NCBI RefSeq assembly: GCF_048159605.1
Contig: NZ_JBLREB010000002.1
Location: 628,944-692,943 of the forward strand
Origin: Ectobacillus polymachus
GTDB taxonomy: Bacteria > Bacillota > Bacilli > Bacillales > Bacillaceae_G
DNA length: 64,000 nucleotides
Direction: 5' to 3'
This document shows positions 1 through 8,616 of the stretch, in pieces. Within the stretch, counting starts at the first letter, position 1. Every line of letters begins with the position of its first letter. The notes under the pieces were generated by a model. The model was not told the origin of the DNA, made no database searches, and was given only the letters and a program-made list of their open reading frames with translations. The translations under genes were made by a program, and so were the position numbers.

Positions 1-132
1 AGATTGACTCGGGTAGAGCTATCTTGGCTTTTTCTATCGGGATGTTTTGAATTGAAAAGAATGGATAAATATATTTATGAAATGTAAAGAGTTTCACAAG
101 ATGAATTTTGAATTTTTTTTAACATTTTTCGG

Positions 133-206
133 TTTGATAAATCTTTTCATTTGATATAATATTGTATTGAGAATACAATGAGAATTAGAAACGTTTTAAA
201 CTAATT
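133..206 (+). promoter_or_regulatory. Promoter and candidate operators of the suf operon
   Basis: A TATAAT -10 box lies at 155-160, with a weak GTTTGA-like -35 17 bp upstream. Directly after the -10 is a perfect inverted repeat, ATTGTATT-gag-AATACAAT (161-179). A second one, AATTAG-N12-CTAATT (183-206), encloses AAACGTTT. Their position across the expected transcription start suggests repressor binding or an RNA hairpin. They match no Fur, PerR or CymR box that I know. The -10 call is fairly safe; the operator role is inference. Confidence 0.5.
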
Positions 207-240
207 ATCATTTTAGATAGAGATAAATGGAGGTAATATG

Positions 241-1023
241 ATGGCTAGTTCTACTTTAACGATTAAAGACTTGCATGTATCCATTGATGGCAAGGAGATT
301 TTAAAGGGAGTTAACTTGGAAATTAAGGGCGGAGAAATCCATGCAATCATGGGACCGAACGGAACAGGTAAATCTACTCTATCTTCTGCAATTATGGGAC
401 ATCCAAAATATGAAGTTACATCTGGAAGCATTACGCTTGACGGCAAAAATGTATTAGAAATGGAAGTAGACGAACGTGCTCGTGCAGGTCTATTTTTAGC
501 TATGCAATACCCAAGTGAAATTAGCGGAGTAACAAACGCAGACTTCTTACGTTCTGCAATAAATGCGCGCCGTGAAGAAGGCGATGAAATTTCTCTTATG
601 AAATTTATTCGTATGCTAGATAAGAAGATGGAATTCCTTGAAATGGATTCTGCGATGGCACAACGTTATTTAAATGAAGGATTCTCTGGTGGCGAGAAAA
701 AACGTAACGAAATTCTACAAATGATGATGATCCAGCCAAGATTTGCAATTCTTGATGAAATTGACTCCGGTCTTGATATCGATGCACTAAAGGTTGTTTC
801 CAAAGGTGTTAACGAAATGCGCGGAGAAGAGCTAGGCTGCTTAATTATCACTCACTATCAACGCTTGTTAAACTACATTACTCCAGACTTTGTACACATC
901 ATGATGAACGGAAAAGTTGTGAAATCTGGCGGTTCTGAGCTTGCAGAGCGTTTGGAAGCAGAAGGATACGATTGGATTAAAAAAGAACTAGGAATTGAAG
1001 ACGACGTAGAGCAAGAAGCGTAA
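241..1023 (+). CDS. sufC: SufC, ATPase of the SUF iron-sulfur cluster scaffold
   Basis: Cytosolic ABC-type ATPase that partners SufB and SufD in the SufBCD scaffold building Fe-S clusters. The 260-residue product has Walker A GPNGTGKST (about residue 38), the signature FSGGEKKR and Walker B FAILDEIDSGLD, in the order usual for SufC. There are two adjacent ATG codons (238 and 241). The GGAGG ending at 233 is 7 nt from the second and 4 nt from the first, and SufC proteins normally begin M-A-x-S-T-L, so 241 is preferred. It is first in a tight sufCDSUB operon, the usual Bacillus order. Identification is secure. Confidence 0.97.
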   Translation: MASSTLTIKDLHVSIDGKEILKGVNLEIKGGEIHAIMGPNGTGKSTLSSAIMGHPKYEVTSGSITLDGKNVLEMEVDERARAGLFLAMQYPSEISGVTNADFLRSAINARREEGDEISLMKFIRMLDKKMEFLEMDSAMAQRYLNEGFSGGEKKRNEILQMMMIQPRFAILDEIDSGLDIDALKVVSKGVNEMRGEELGCLIITHYQRLLNYITPDFVHIMMNGKVVKSGGSELAERLEAEGYDWIKKELGIEDDVEQEA

Positions 1024-1038
1024 GTGAGGAGGATAACC

Positions 1039-2325
1039 ATGACAATCGGTACAGCACAGGATCAAGAATATATTCGTCAGCTAGCAAGCACAGAGCCAGC
1101 TTGGTTGACAGAGTTCCGTTTGCAAGCTCTTGCACAAGCTGAAAATCTACCAATGCCAAAGCCTGACAAAACAAAGATTGATAAATGGAACTTTGTTGGT
1201 GTAAGTAAGCCATCCAACCAAGAGCCTATTCGTTCTTTAGATGAGCTATCTGATGATATAAAGAAGCTATTAACTGAAGATACAAAGAATATACTTGTAC
1301 AACGTAGCAATACGAAAGCTTATGTAGAATTATCTGCTGAGGCAAAAGAAAAAGGCGTTATTTTTACAGATATTCTTACAGCAGCACAAGAGCATAGTGA
1401 ATTGTTGCAAAAATATATCATGAAGGATGCAGTAAAAGTAGATACAAATCGTCTTTCTGCACTACATGCAGCATTTTTAAACGGCGGAGCGTTCGTTTAT
1501 GTTCCAAAAAATGTTGTATTAGAATCCCCTCTTCAAGCGATTTATATTGTTGATGGAGAGGTAGCAAACGTTTACAACCATGTGTTAGTTGTTGGGGATA
1601 CTAATAGTTCCTTTACTTATGTAGAAAACTATATAGCAAATGAATCCATTACAGGTGTTGCAAATATTGTAGCTGAAGTTGTGCTTGAGCAAGGTGCCCA
1701 AGTGAAATTTGGCGCAGTAGACTTGCTTGCGAAAGGGATTACAACCTATGTGAATCGAGCTGGTATTGTAGGTCGCGATGCAAGACTAGAGTGGGCACTT
1801 GGATTAATGAATGATGGCAATACGATTTCCGAGAACACAACGCAATTAAAAGGCGACGGTTCATTTGGAGATACAAAAATGGTTACAATCGGCCGCGGTG
1901 AGCAAACGCAAAACTTTACAACAAAAATCATTCACCATGGAAAGCATTCTGAAGGATTTATTTTAAAACATGGTGTTCAAAAAGATAACGCAACAGCTAT
2001 TTTTAATGGAATTGGGAAAATTGAACATGGCGCATCTAAAGCCAATGCAGAACAAGCATCTCGTATTCTTATGTTAAATGAGAAAGCACGTGGTGATGCA
2101 AATCCAATGCTTCTTATTGATGAAGATGATGTAATGGCTGGCCATGCAGCATCGGTTGGTCGTGTAGATCCTACACAATTATACTATCTTATGAGCCGAG
2201 GCATTCACAAAGTAGAAGCGGAACGTCTAGTCATTCATGGTTTCTTAGCTCCAGTTGTGAATGAATTTCCAATCGAAGGAGTGAAAACTCAGCTTACTGA
2301 GGTTATAGAAAGGAAAGTTCGCTAA
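1039..2325 (+). CDS. sufD: SufD, SUF scaffold subunit
   Basis: Structural partner of SufB in the SufBC2D Fe-S assembly complex. The protein is 428 aa when started at the ATG at 1039, which follows a strong GAGGAGG; a GTG at 1024 would add only MRRIT and sits on the Shine-Dalgarno itself. The C-terminal half carries the family's repetitive beta-helix with GKIEHGASKANAEQ and the LMLNEKARGDANPML stretch, ending in the conserved AERLVIHGFLAP segment. The stop TAA shares one base with the sufS start, implying translational coupling. Confidence 0.95.
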   Translation: MTIGTAQDQEYIRQLASTEPAWLTEFRLQALAQAENLPMPKPDKTKIDKWNFVGVSKPSNQEPIRSLDELSDDIKKLLTEDTKNILVQRSNTKAYVELSAEAKEKGVIFTDILTAAQEHSELLQKYIMKDAVKVDTNRLSALHAAFLNGGAFVYVPKNVVLESPLQAIYIVDGEVANVYNHVLVVGDTNSSFTYVENYIANESITGVANIVAEVVLEQGAQVKFGAVDLLAKGITTYVNRAGIVGRDARLEWALGLMNDGNTISENTTQLKGDGSFGDTKMVTIGRGEQTQNFTTKIIHHGKHSEGFILKHGVQKDNATAIFNGIGKIEHGASKANAEQASRILMLNEKARGDANPMLLIDEDDVMAGHAASVGRVDPTQLYYLMSRGIHKVEAERLVIHGFLAPVVNEFPIEGVKTQLTEVIERKVR

Positions 2326-3545
2326 TGGATGTGCAAGCAATACGTAAGCAGTTTCCTATATTAGATCAACAAGTCAATGGAAAAAAGCTTGTTTATTTAG
2401 ATAATGCGGCAACGTCGCAAAAGCCAATTCAAGTGATTGAAGCGCTTAGTACGTACTATAAAGAATATAATTCTAATGTACACCGCGGGGTGCACACATT
2501 AGGAACAAAAGCAACAGATGCTTATGAAGCAGCTCGTGAAAAGGTTCGAAACTTTCTTAATGCTCGTCAGGTAGAAGAAATTGTATTTACTCGTGGAACA
2601 ACGACTTCTATAAATATGATTGCCAGCAGCTACGGTATGGACAATGTTCATGAGGGCGATGAAATTGTCATCTCTTACATGGAGCATCATGCAAACATTA
2701 TTCCATGGCAGCAGGTTGCAAAGAAAAAGGGAGCAACGTTAAAATATATCCCTCTTCAAGAAGATGGAACAATCTCTCTTGAGGATGCAGAAAAAACGAT
2801 CACTTCGAATACGAAGATTGTTTCGATTGCCTATGTTTCCAATGTTCTTGGCACAATCAACCCGATTAAAGAGCTTGCGAAGATTGCTCATAAAAATGGG
2901 GCTGTTATGGTAGTCGATGGTGCGCAAAGTACTCCGCATATGAAAATCGATGTACAGGATTTAGATTGTGATTTCTATGCCTTATCCAGCCATAAAATGT
3001 GCGGTCCTACTGGTGTTGGGGTTATGTACGGAAAGAAAGCAATCTTAGAAAATATGGAGCCAGCTGAGTTTGGCGGAGAAATGATTGATTTCGTTGGATT
3101 ATACGAGTCAACCTGGAAAGAACTTCCTTGGAAGTTTGAAGCGGGAACTCCGATTATCGGCGGAGCTATTGGACTTGGTGTTGCGATCGATTTCTTACAG
3201 CAAATTGGTATGGAAAACATTGAACAACATGAGCATGAAATGGCTCAATATGCTATGGAACGCTTAAAAGATATAGATGGACTTACCATATATGGTCCAA
3301 AACATCGTGCGGGTCTTGTTACATTTAATATGGATGACGTTCATCCGCATGATGTAGCAACTGTAGTAGATATGGAAGGCGTTGCTATTCGTGCCGGTCA
3401 CCACTGTGCACAACCGTTAATGAAATGGCTTAATGTTTCGGCAACAGCTCGTGCAAGCTTCTATTTATATAATACGAAGGAAGAGATCGACACATTTGTT
3501 GAATCACTAGTTAAAACAAAGGAGTATTTCACAAATGTCTTTTAA
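2325..3545 (+). CDS. sufS: SufS cysteine desulfurase
   Basis: PLP enzyme that removes sulfur from L-cysteine, leaving a persulfide for Fe-S cluster assembly; its partner in Gram-positives is SufU. The 406-aa product shows the PLP lysine in LSSHKMCGPTG (about residue 224) and the catalytic cysteine in RAGHHCAQPL (about 361), with the short active-site loop typical of group II desulfurases. The start ATG overlaps the sufD stop, and the 3' end overlaps sufU by 11 nt, so the three genes are translationally linked. Confidence 0.97.
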   Translation: MDVQAIRKQFPILDQQVNGKKLVYLDNAATSQKPIQVIEALSTYYKEYNSNVHRGVHTLGTKATDAYEAAREKVRNFLNARQVEEIVFTRGTTTSINMIASSYGMDNVHEGDEIVISYMEHHANIIPWQQVAKKKGATLKYIPLQEDGTISLEDAEKTITSNTKIVSIAYVSNVLGTINPIKELAKIAHKNGAVMVVDGAQSTPHMKIDVQDLDCDFYALSSHKMCGPTGVGVMYGKKAILENMEPAEFGGEMIDFVGLYESTWKELPWKFEAGTPIIGGAIGLGVAIDFLQQIGMENIEQHEHEMAQYAMERLKDIDGLTIYGPKHRAGLVTFNMDDVHPHDVATVVDMEGVAIRAGHHCAQPLMKWLNVSATARASFYLYNTKEEIDTFVESLVKTKEYFTNVF

Positions 3546-3969
3546 TAATCTCGATACATTATATCGACAAGTCATCATGGATCATTATAAAAAACCGCGT
3601 AATCGTGGTGTTTTAGAAGATAATGCACTTGTTGTGAATATGAATAATCCAACATGCGGGGATCGCATTCAGCTTACAATGAAGGTAGAAAATGATATCG
3701 TAACGGATGCGAAGTTTGAAGGCGAAGGCTGTTCCATCTCGATGTCATCTGCATCGATGATGACACAAGCAATTAAAGGTAAGAAAGTGGAAGATGCACT
3801 GCATTTAGCAACCGTATTTTCTGACATGATGCTTGGAAAAGAATATGATGACAATATAGATTTAGGTGATATAGAAGCGTTGCAAGGTGTTTCCAAATTT
3901 CCAGCACGAATTAAGTGTGCGACACTTGCTTGGAAAGCGATGGAAAAAGGATTGCATGAGCACCATTAA
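3535..3969 (+). CDS. sufU: SufU, zinc-dependent sulfur transfer protein
   Basis: Accepts the persulfide from SufS in Bacillus-type SUF systems. The 144-aa product has the SufU zinc ligands: NPTCGDRI (Cys about 41, Asp 43), GCSISMSSASMM (Cys about 66) and IKCATLAW (Cys about 128). The insert between the second and third cysteines that separates SufU from IscU is present (KVEDALHLATVF region). The start lies inside the last codons of sufS. It is 22 nt upstream of sufB, in the same operon. Confidence 0.96.
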   Translation: MSFNNLDTLYRQVIMDHYKKPRNRGVLEDNALVVNMNNPTCGDRIQLTMKVENDIVTDAKFEGEGCSISMSSASMMTQAIKGKKVEDALHLATVFSDMMLGKEYDDNIDLGDIEALQGVSKFPARIKCATLAWKAMEKGLHEHH

Positions 3970-3991
3970 GAATCACAAGGAGGGATAAGAA

Positions 3992-5389
3992 ATGGCGAAG
4001 CAAATGCCTGATATTGGTGATTATAAATATGGTTTTAGAGATAAGGACGTTTCAATTTTCCGTGCGAAGCGAGGTCTTACAAAAGAAATCGTAGAGGAAA
4101 TTTCTCGAATGAAAGAGGAACCTGCTTGGATGTTAGACTTCCGCTTAAAGGCGTTAGATACATTCTATAAGCTACCCATGCCACAATGGGGCGGGGACCT
4201 TTCTGATTTAAACTTTGATGAAATTACGTATTATGTTAAGCCATCTGAAAAATCCGAGAAGTCTTGGGATGAAGTGCCAGATGAAATTAAAGCAACATTC
4301 GATAAGCTCGGTATCCCAGAAGCTGAACAAAAGTATTTAGCAGGTGTTTCAGCGCAGTATGAATCAGAAGTTGTTTATCACAATATGAAGGAAGATCTTG
4401 AAGCACAAGGGATTGTCTTTAAAGATACAGATAGTGCCCTTCGTGAAAATGAAGACATCTTCCGCGAGCACTTCGGAAAAGTTATTCCGCCTACAGATAA
4501 TAAATTTGCAGCACTTAACTCTGCAGTTTGGTCTGGCGGCTCTTTCATCTATGTTCCAAAGGGTATCAAGGTTGAAACACCTCTTCAAGCATACTTCCGT
4601 ATTAACTCTGAAAATATGGGTCAATTCGAACGTACTCTTATTATCGTAGATGAAGGTGCACACGTTCACTACGTAGAAGGTTGTACAGCACCTGTTTATA
4701 CAACGAATTCCCTTCATAGCGCTGTTGTTGAAATTTTCATTAAAAAGAATGCATACTGCCGTTATACAACAATTCAAAACTGGGCAAATAACGTATTCAA
4801 TCTTGTTACGAAGCGTGCAACCTGTGATGAAAATGCTACAATGGAATGGATTGATGGAAACATCGGTTCTAAATTAACGATGAAATATCCAGCTGTTATC
4901 TTAAAAGGCGAAGGTGCACGTGGTTTAACCTTATCTATTGCCATCGCTGGTAAAGGACAACACCAAGACGCTGGGGCAAAAATGATTCACCTTGCTCCAA
5001 ACACTTCTTCTACGATTGTTTCCAAATCGATTTCTAAGCATGGCGGTAAAGTAACGTATCGTGGTATTGTTCACTTTGGCCGTAAAGCAACAAACTCTCG
5101 TGCTAATGTTGAATGTGATACGTTAATTATGGATAATCAATCTACATCTGATACAGTGCCATATAACGAAATTTTAAACGATAATATTTCGTTAGAGCAC
5201 GAAGCAAAAGTATCAAAAGTATCAGAAGAGCAATTGTTCTATTTAATGAGCCGTGGTATTTCAGAACAAGAAGCAACGGAAATGATCGTAATGGGCTTCA
5301 TTGAACCATTCACTCGTGAGCTTCCAATGGAATACGCAGTCGAAATGAACCGTCTTATCAAGTTCGAGATGGAAGGTAGTATCGGTTAA
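3992..5389 (+). CDS. sufB: SufB, SUF scaffold core subunit
   Basis: Core of the SufBCD scaffold on which new Fe-S clusters are thought to form. The 465-aa length is typical. Landmarks include YVPKGIKVETPLQAYFRIN, the VEGCTAP segment, TRATCDENATMEWIDGN and the conserved C-terminal NRLIKFEMEGSIG. A good AAGGAGGGAT Shine-Dalgarno precedes the ATG. It is last in the operon and is followed by an intrinsic terminator at 5442. Confidence 0.97.
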   Translation: MAKQMPDIGDYKYGFRDKDVSIFRAKRGLTKEIVEEISRMKEEPAWMLDFRLKALDTFYKLPMPQWGGDLSDLNFDEITYYVKPSEKSEKSWDEVPDEIKATFDKLGIPEAEQKYLAGVSAQYESEVVYHNMKEDLEAQGIVFKDTDSALRENEDIFREHFGKVIPPTDNKFAALNSAVWSGGSFIYVPKGIKVETPLQAYFRINSENMGQFERTLIIVDEGAHVHYVEGCTAPVYTTNSLHSAVVEIFIKKNAYCRYTTIQNWANNVFNLVTKRATCDENATMEWIDGNIGSKLTMKYPAVILKGEGARGLTLSIAIAGKGQHQDAGAKMIHLAPNTSSTIVSKSISKHGGKVTYRGIVHFGRKATNSRANVECDTLIMDNQSTSDTVPYNEILNDNISLEHEAKVSKVSEEQLFYLMSRGISEQEATEMIVMGFIEPFTRELPMEYAVEMNRLIKFEMEGSIG

Positions 5390-5441
5390 GCTTCATCATC
5401 ATGTCATTTGTTCGAAAACATCTCGTTTCAATTAGAAAATA

Positions 5442-5468
5442 GCCGGTTCCTTAGGGAGCCGGCTTTAT
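5442..5468 (+). terminator. Terminator of the suf operon
   Basis: GCCGGTTCC and GGGAGCCGGC form a 9-bp stem (one G-U pair) with a tiny loop, followed by TTTATTT. It lies about 50 nt after the sufB stop. Confidence 0.85.
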
Positions 5469-5474
5469 TTATCC

Positions 5475-5634
5475 TTATCCCGCTATTTAAGGGCAGTAAC
5501 ACCCCCACTTCAAGGCTTAGAGAAATCAGAAAAGGGCTAAGTGGGGGATAACTGCCCGTAAAAGCCCGAATTGGGCGGGCTAACCCTCGGTGGGGGATGA
5601 GAAAAAACCCCCACCGAGGGAAGTTTCACTTTAT
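5475..5634. repeat. bcr1-like intergenic repeat, copy A (full length)
   Basis: A 160-bp element starting TTATCCCGCTATTTAAGGGC and ending GAAGTTTCACTTTAT. It can fold into nested stems: GGGCAGT with ACTGCCC, CCCCCACTT with AAGTGGGGG, AGCCCG with CGGGCT, and a 13-bp CCCTCGGTGGGGG hairpin. Copies B (37400) and C (53416) share both ends and the stem layout. Size, TTTAT border and self-complementarity resemble bcr1 of the B. cereus group as I remember it; the family name is inference. Confidence 0.85.
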
Positions 5635-5857
5635 GTTAGTAATGGTTAGTAATAGTTACTTTATGAATATACAGGAGGGTTTGCTTTCAGAAGCTGCCCC
5701 TTCTTTGTATAATAGTAAGAAAGGACTATTTTCTTACGTATATAATAATTCGGAATGATTGCTCATAAAGTAATAGAAACCGTAAAGCGTACAAGCTATA
5801 TGCTTTAAACAAGGATATAAAGGATAGATAAACTCGTTGTGAGAGGAGGGGGTTTTT
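5635..5857. other. Non-coding stretch upstream of yunD
   Basis: I see no convincing gene here. The sequence is AT-rich and presumably holds the yunD promoter. A strong Shine-Dalgarno (AGGAGGGGG, about 5844-5852) closes it. Confidence 0.4.
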
Positions 5858-7273
5858 CTGAAGCGGGAACAGGAGATTACGATACATCTGTATCATACGA
5901 ATGATTTACATAGCCACTTTGAAAATTGGAAACCAATCTCTCAATTTTTTCGAAAAGAAAAAGAACGGTTAGTAAATAGGGGAGAAGACGTATTTACGTT
6001 AGATATAGGAGATCATGTGGATCGTTTTCATACTATTACAGAAGCGACCGCAGGAAAAGCGAACGTCCAGTTATTAAATGAAGCAAAATACGATTTTGCT
6101 ACAATTGGAAATAATGAAGGAATTACGCTGAAGAAGGAAGATTTAGATCATTTATACGATGAAGCGGAATTTTCGGTGCTCGTAGCAAATTTATTTTACA
6201 AGGATGGAACTCGTCCGGCTTGGGCAAAGCCCTATGAGCTTCGCACGCTGCCAAGTGGAATTACGATAGCATGTATTGGGGTAACGGTAGCATATCCTGT
6301 ATTTTATTCGCTGCTTGGCTGGAGTATTACAGATCCTTACGAAGCATTAGAAGCATGTATGGACGAGGTGCGAGAGAAAGCGGATGTCGTCGTCTTATTG
6401 TCGCATTTAGGTCGAAATGAAGATGAATATATTGCGGAGCATTATGATATAGACGTCATTTTAGGTGCCCACACTCATCATTTTTTTGAACAAGGCTTAC
6501 TATTGCATGGTACATTACTATGTTGTGTTGGCAAATGGGGAAGACATGTTGGTCATGTTCAAATCGGATTGAATCCCGTAACGAAGAAAATTATTCGTAA
6601 GAAGGCTCGCACTCTTGCCACTTCGAAGCTACATGGCTATACAGATACCGGAACGATGCTTTTGAGACTGCAAGAAGAAAGTGAGCATATCATGAATGAA
6701 CAGGTCGTAGAGCTAAAGGAAGACCTCGTCATAGATTGGTTTGCTGATTCTAACTTTTCCAAGCTATTGGCAGTTTCTTTAAAAGAATGGTGTCATGCTG
6801 ATATAGGTATGGTCAATGCCGGCATAATCTTAGATTCTTTGCCGAAGGGAATTGTTACAAGAGGAGATATTCACCGAGTTTGCCCGCATCCAATTAATCC
6901 ATGTAGGCTTGTGGTAAAGGGAAAAACGTTGCGGGAGGTTATCTTAAAAGCACAGCGGCCACAGACTGAACATATAGAGGTTAAGGGTCTAGGCTTTCGC
7001 GGGAAAGTGATGGGGAAGATGATCTATGAAGGGGTTGAAATTATCCCCGATACGATTCCTGGGAACAAACGCTTACTTGAAGAGGTATTAATTAATGGGG
7101 AACCGCTAGAACTAGAGCGCCTGTATAGCGTTGGCACGGTTGACATGTTCACGTTTGGTTATTTGTATCCAGAGCTGTTAGTGGCGAAAGAAAAGCACTA
7201 TTTTATGCCGGAGCTATTGCGTGATGTATTAAGAGAAAAGTTGATTGAGGTAGGACACTCTGTAAAATCGTAA
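5858..7273 (+). CDS. yunD: YunD-like metallophosphatase / 5'-nucleotidase family protein, probable CTG start
   Basis: Bifunctional UshA-type protein with an N-terminal calcineurin-like phosphoesterase domain and a C-terminal 5'-nucleotidase domain. The first ATG in frame is at 6017, but the reading frame upstream encodes LYHTNDLHSHFENW and FTLDIGDHVD, the first two metal-binding blocks (D-x-H and GDxxD). The true protein must therefore start earlier. The only plausible start is CTG at 5858, 8 nt after GGAGG, giving about 471 aa. Later blocks are NNEG, LLSHLGRNED and GAHTHH. No signal peptide is seen, so it is probably cytosolic. It precedes yunC and yunB as in B. subtilis, though that order is reversed here relative to the names. 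Confidence 0.88.
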   Translation: MKREQEITIHLYHTNDLHSHFENWKPISQFFRKEKERLVNRGEDVFTLDIGDHVDRFHTITEATAGKANVQLLNEAKYDFATIGNNEGITLKKEDLDHLYDEAEFSVLVANLFYKDGTRPAWAKPYELRTLPSGITIACIGVTVAYPVFYSLLGWSITDPYEALEACMDEVREKADVVVLLSHLGRNEDEYIAEHYDIDVILGAHTHHFFEQGLLLHGTLLCCVGKWGRHVGHVQIGLNPVTKKIIRKKARTLATSKLHGYTDTGTMLLRLQEESEHIMNEQVVELKEDLVIDWFADSNFSKLLAVSLKEWCHADIGMVNAGIILDSLPKGIVTRGDIHRVCPHPINPCRLVVKGKTLREVILKAQRPQTEHIEVKGLGFRGKVMGKMIYEGVEIIPDTIPGNKRLLEEVLINGEPLELERLYSVGTVDMFTFGYLYPELLVAKEKHYFMPELLRDVLREKLIEVGHSVKS

Positions 7274-7364
7274 CAAACGAACACTCTTCTTCATAGAAAT
7301 AAAGAGAAACATTTATAGGTGTATGTACGATGTCTAGTACGAAGAGGAGTGTGGGTTTGTCATG

Positions 7365-7664
7365 ATGAGTTTAGAGCCGCTCGTAATTAACGGGCATACT
7401 TGTTTAGCAGTTACGGTACATTTACCGAAAACAAATCTGTTAGCAGTAACTACCGATAAAGGATACATCATGTGTGGTGCCCTTGATGTTGCTCTATTAA
7501 ATGATAAGTTAAAGGATAGAGAAATACTTGCTGCAAGAGCAGTTGGTGTTCGAACGATTCAGGATCTATTGGAAGCACCGCTTGAATCTGTCACCTATGA
7601 GGCAGAAAAACGTGGCATTACCGTAGGAATGATGGGAAAAGATGCTCTGCTCAAAATGATTTAG
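7365..7664 (+). CDS. yunC: YunC-like DUF1805 protein
   Basis: Small conserved Bacillus protein of unknown function (DUF1805). The product of about 99 aa contains GYIMCGALDVALLNDKL, AARAVGVRTIQDLLEAPLE and a C-terminal GMMGKDALLKMI, all matching YunC as I remember it. ATG codons occur at 7362 and 7365 and the data do not separate them. The upstream GAAGAGGAGTGT can pair with ACACTCTTCTTC at 7281-7292. Identification is good, function unknown. Confidence 0.85.
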   Translation: MSLEPLVINGHTCLAVTVHLPKTNLLAVTTDKGYIMCGALDVALLNDKLKDREILAARAVGVRTIQDLLEAPLESVTYEAEKRGITVGMMGKDALLKMI

Positions 7665-7670
7665 ATAATG

Positions 7671-7717
7671 TCCCCTCATCTTGCATACATATGAAGTGAG
7701 AAGGGGGGATTTTTTTT
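7671..7717 (+). terminator. Hairpin with U-tract, fused to the yunB ribosome binding site
   Basis: TCCCCTCATCTT pairs with AAGTGAGAAGGGGGGA (11 bp, one mismatch), followed by eight T. The 3' arm (GGGGGG) is also the only Shine-Dalgarno for yunB, whose TTG start lies at the end of the T-tract. Confidence 0.6.
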
Positions 7718-8483
7718 GCGTGTGTTTCGAACTTCACGATTTCGGCGAGGGCCGCTCCCGTTTCGATACGTATTGCTCATTTCCTTTCTTATTTTCTTAC
7801 TATTAACGGTTCAAGGTCTGTGGATTATTAGTCGAAGCATCACCCCTACGCTTATGCTGTATGCACAATCACAAACGAAACGATTAGCGACAGTTATCAT
7901 TACGAAAGCTGTACAGGATAGAGTTCAATCGGGTTTTTCTGTTGATAAGCTGATTGCTGTAGAACGTGATAATCAAGGGAAGATAACAACGATTGACTTC
8001 AATCCGGAGGTTGTGAATGGAATTTCATCTTCGACAACAGCGTCAATTGAACAATATTTACGCTTAGCAGAAAAAGGAGATATGGCGAAGCTTGGACTGG
8101 ATGATAACACACAGCTTACATTAAAACAAAAAGAAGGAAATGGGGCAGTATTTGCGATTCCGCTTGGTCAAATTACAAACAATGCGTTAATAGGAAATTT
8201 AGGGCCAAAGATTCCCGTTTCCTTTACGACCATTGGGGATGTACATACGAATATCAAGCGTGACGTGAAGCCCTATGGGATTAACAATGTTATGGTGGAT
8301 ATTGCGTTAGAGGTAAACGTGACGATGCAAGTCATCATTCCGTTTCAATCGAAGGAAACGATTGTAACGACCGATGTACCGATTGCAATGCGTGTAATTC
8401 AAGGAGAAGTGCCGACGTATTATAGCGGTAGTAAAGATGGAGGTACACCAGCTTTGCCCGTTCCAAATCCAAAACAGCCATAG
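7716..8483 (+). CDS. yunB: Sporulation protein YunB
   Basis: Membrane-anchored protein of the YunB family, needed for normal spore formation in B. subtilis. The 255-aa product has one N-terminal membrane segment (about residues 18-38), then PTLMLYAQSQTKRLATVIITKAV, typical of the family, and a secreted domain resembling YlmC/SpoIIR-adjacent helper proteins only loosely. It begins with TTG, 7 nt after GGGGGG. No other start fits. Confidence 0.88.
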   Translation: MRVFRTSRFRRGPLPFRYVLLISFLIFLLLTVQGLWIISRSITPTLMLYAQSQTKRLATVIITKAVQDRVQSGFSVDKLIAVERDNQGKITTIDFNPEVVNGISSSTTASIEQYLRLAEKGDMAKLGLDDNTQLTLKQKEGNGAVFAIPLGQITNNALIGNLGPKIPVSFTTIGDVHTNIKRDVKPYGINNVMVDIALEVNVTMQVIIPFQSKETIVTTDVPIAMRVIQGEVPTYYSGSKDGGTPALPVPNPKQP

Positions 8484-8490
8484 TAAGGAA

Positions 8491-8528
8491 GAAGTCGAAT
8501 CACTGCTTTTGAAGTGATTCGGCTTTTC
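8491..8528 (+). terminator. yunB terminator
   Basis: GAAGTCGAATCACT pairs with AGTGATTCGGCTTTTC, followed by a short T-rich run. It lies just after the yunB stop. Confidence 0.75.
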
Positions 8529-8573
8529 TATTACATGATGATTGACCAAGCTTATAACTTTGTAAAAAATAAA

Positions 8574-8610
8574 AGGGGCTTCACAGTATTTTGATTGTGG
8601 GATAGCCCCT
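8574..8610 (-). terminator. lytH terminator
   Basis: Read on the minus strand, AGGGGCT and AGCCCCT form the stem with an inner CCAC/GTGG-like pairing, followed by TTTTATTTTTT. It lies after the lytH stop. Confidence 0.8.
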
Positions 8611-8616
8611 ACGTGG

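Noticed and set aside
1024..1038. GTG at 1024 as the sufD start
   Set aside because: It places the GAGGAGG inside the gene; the ATG at 1039 is well spaced and matches the family start.
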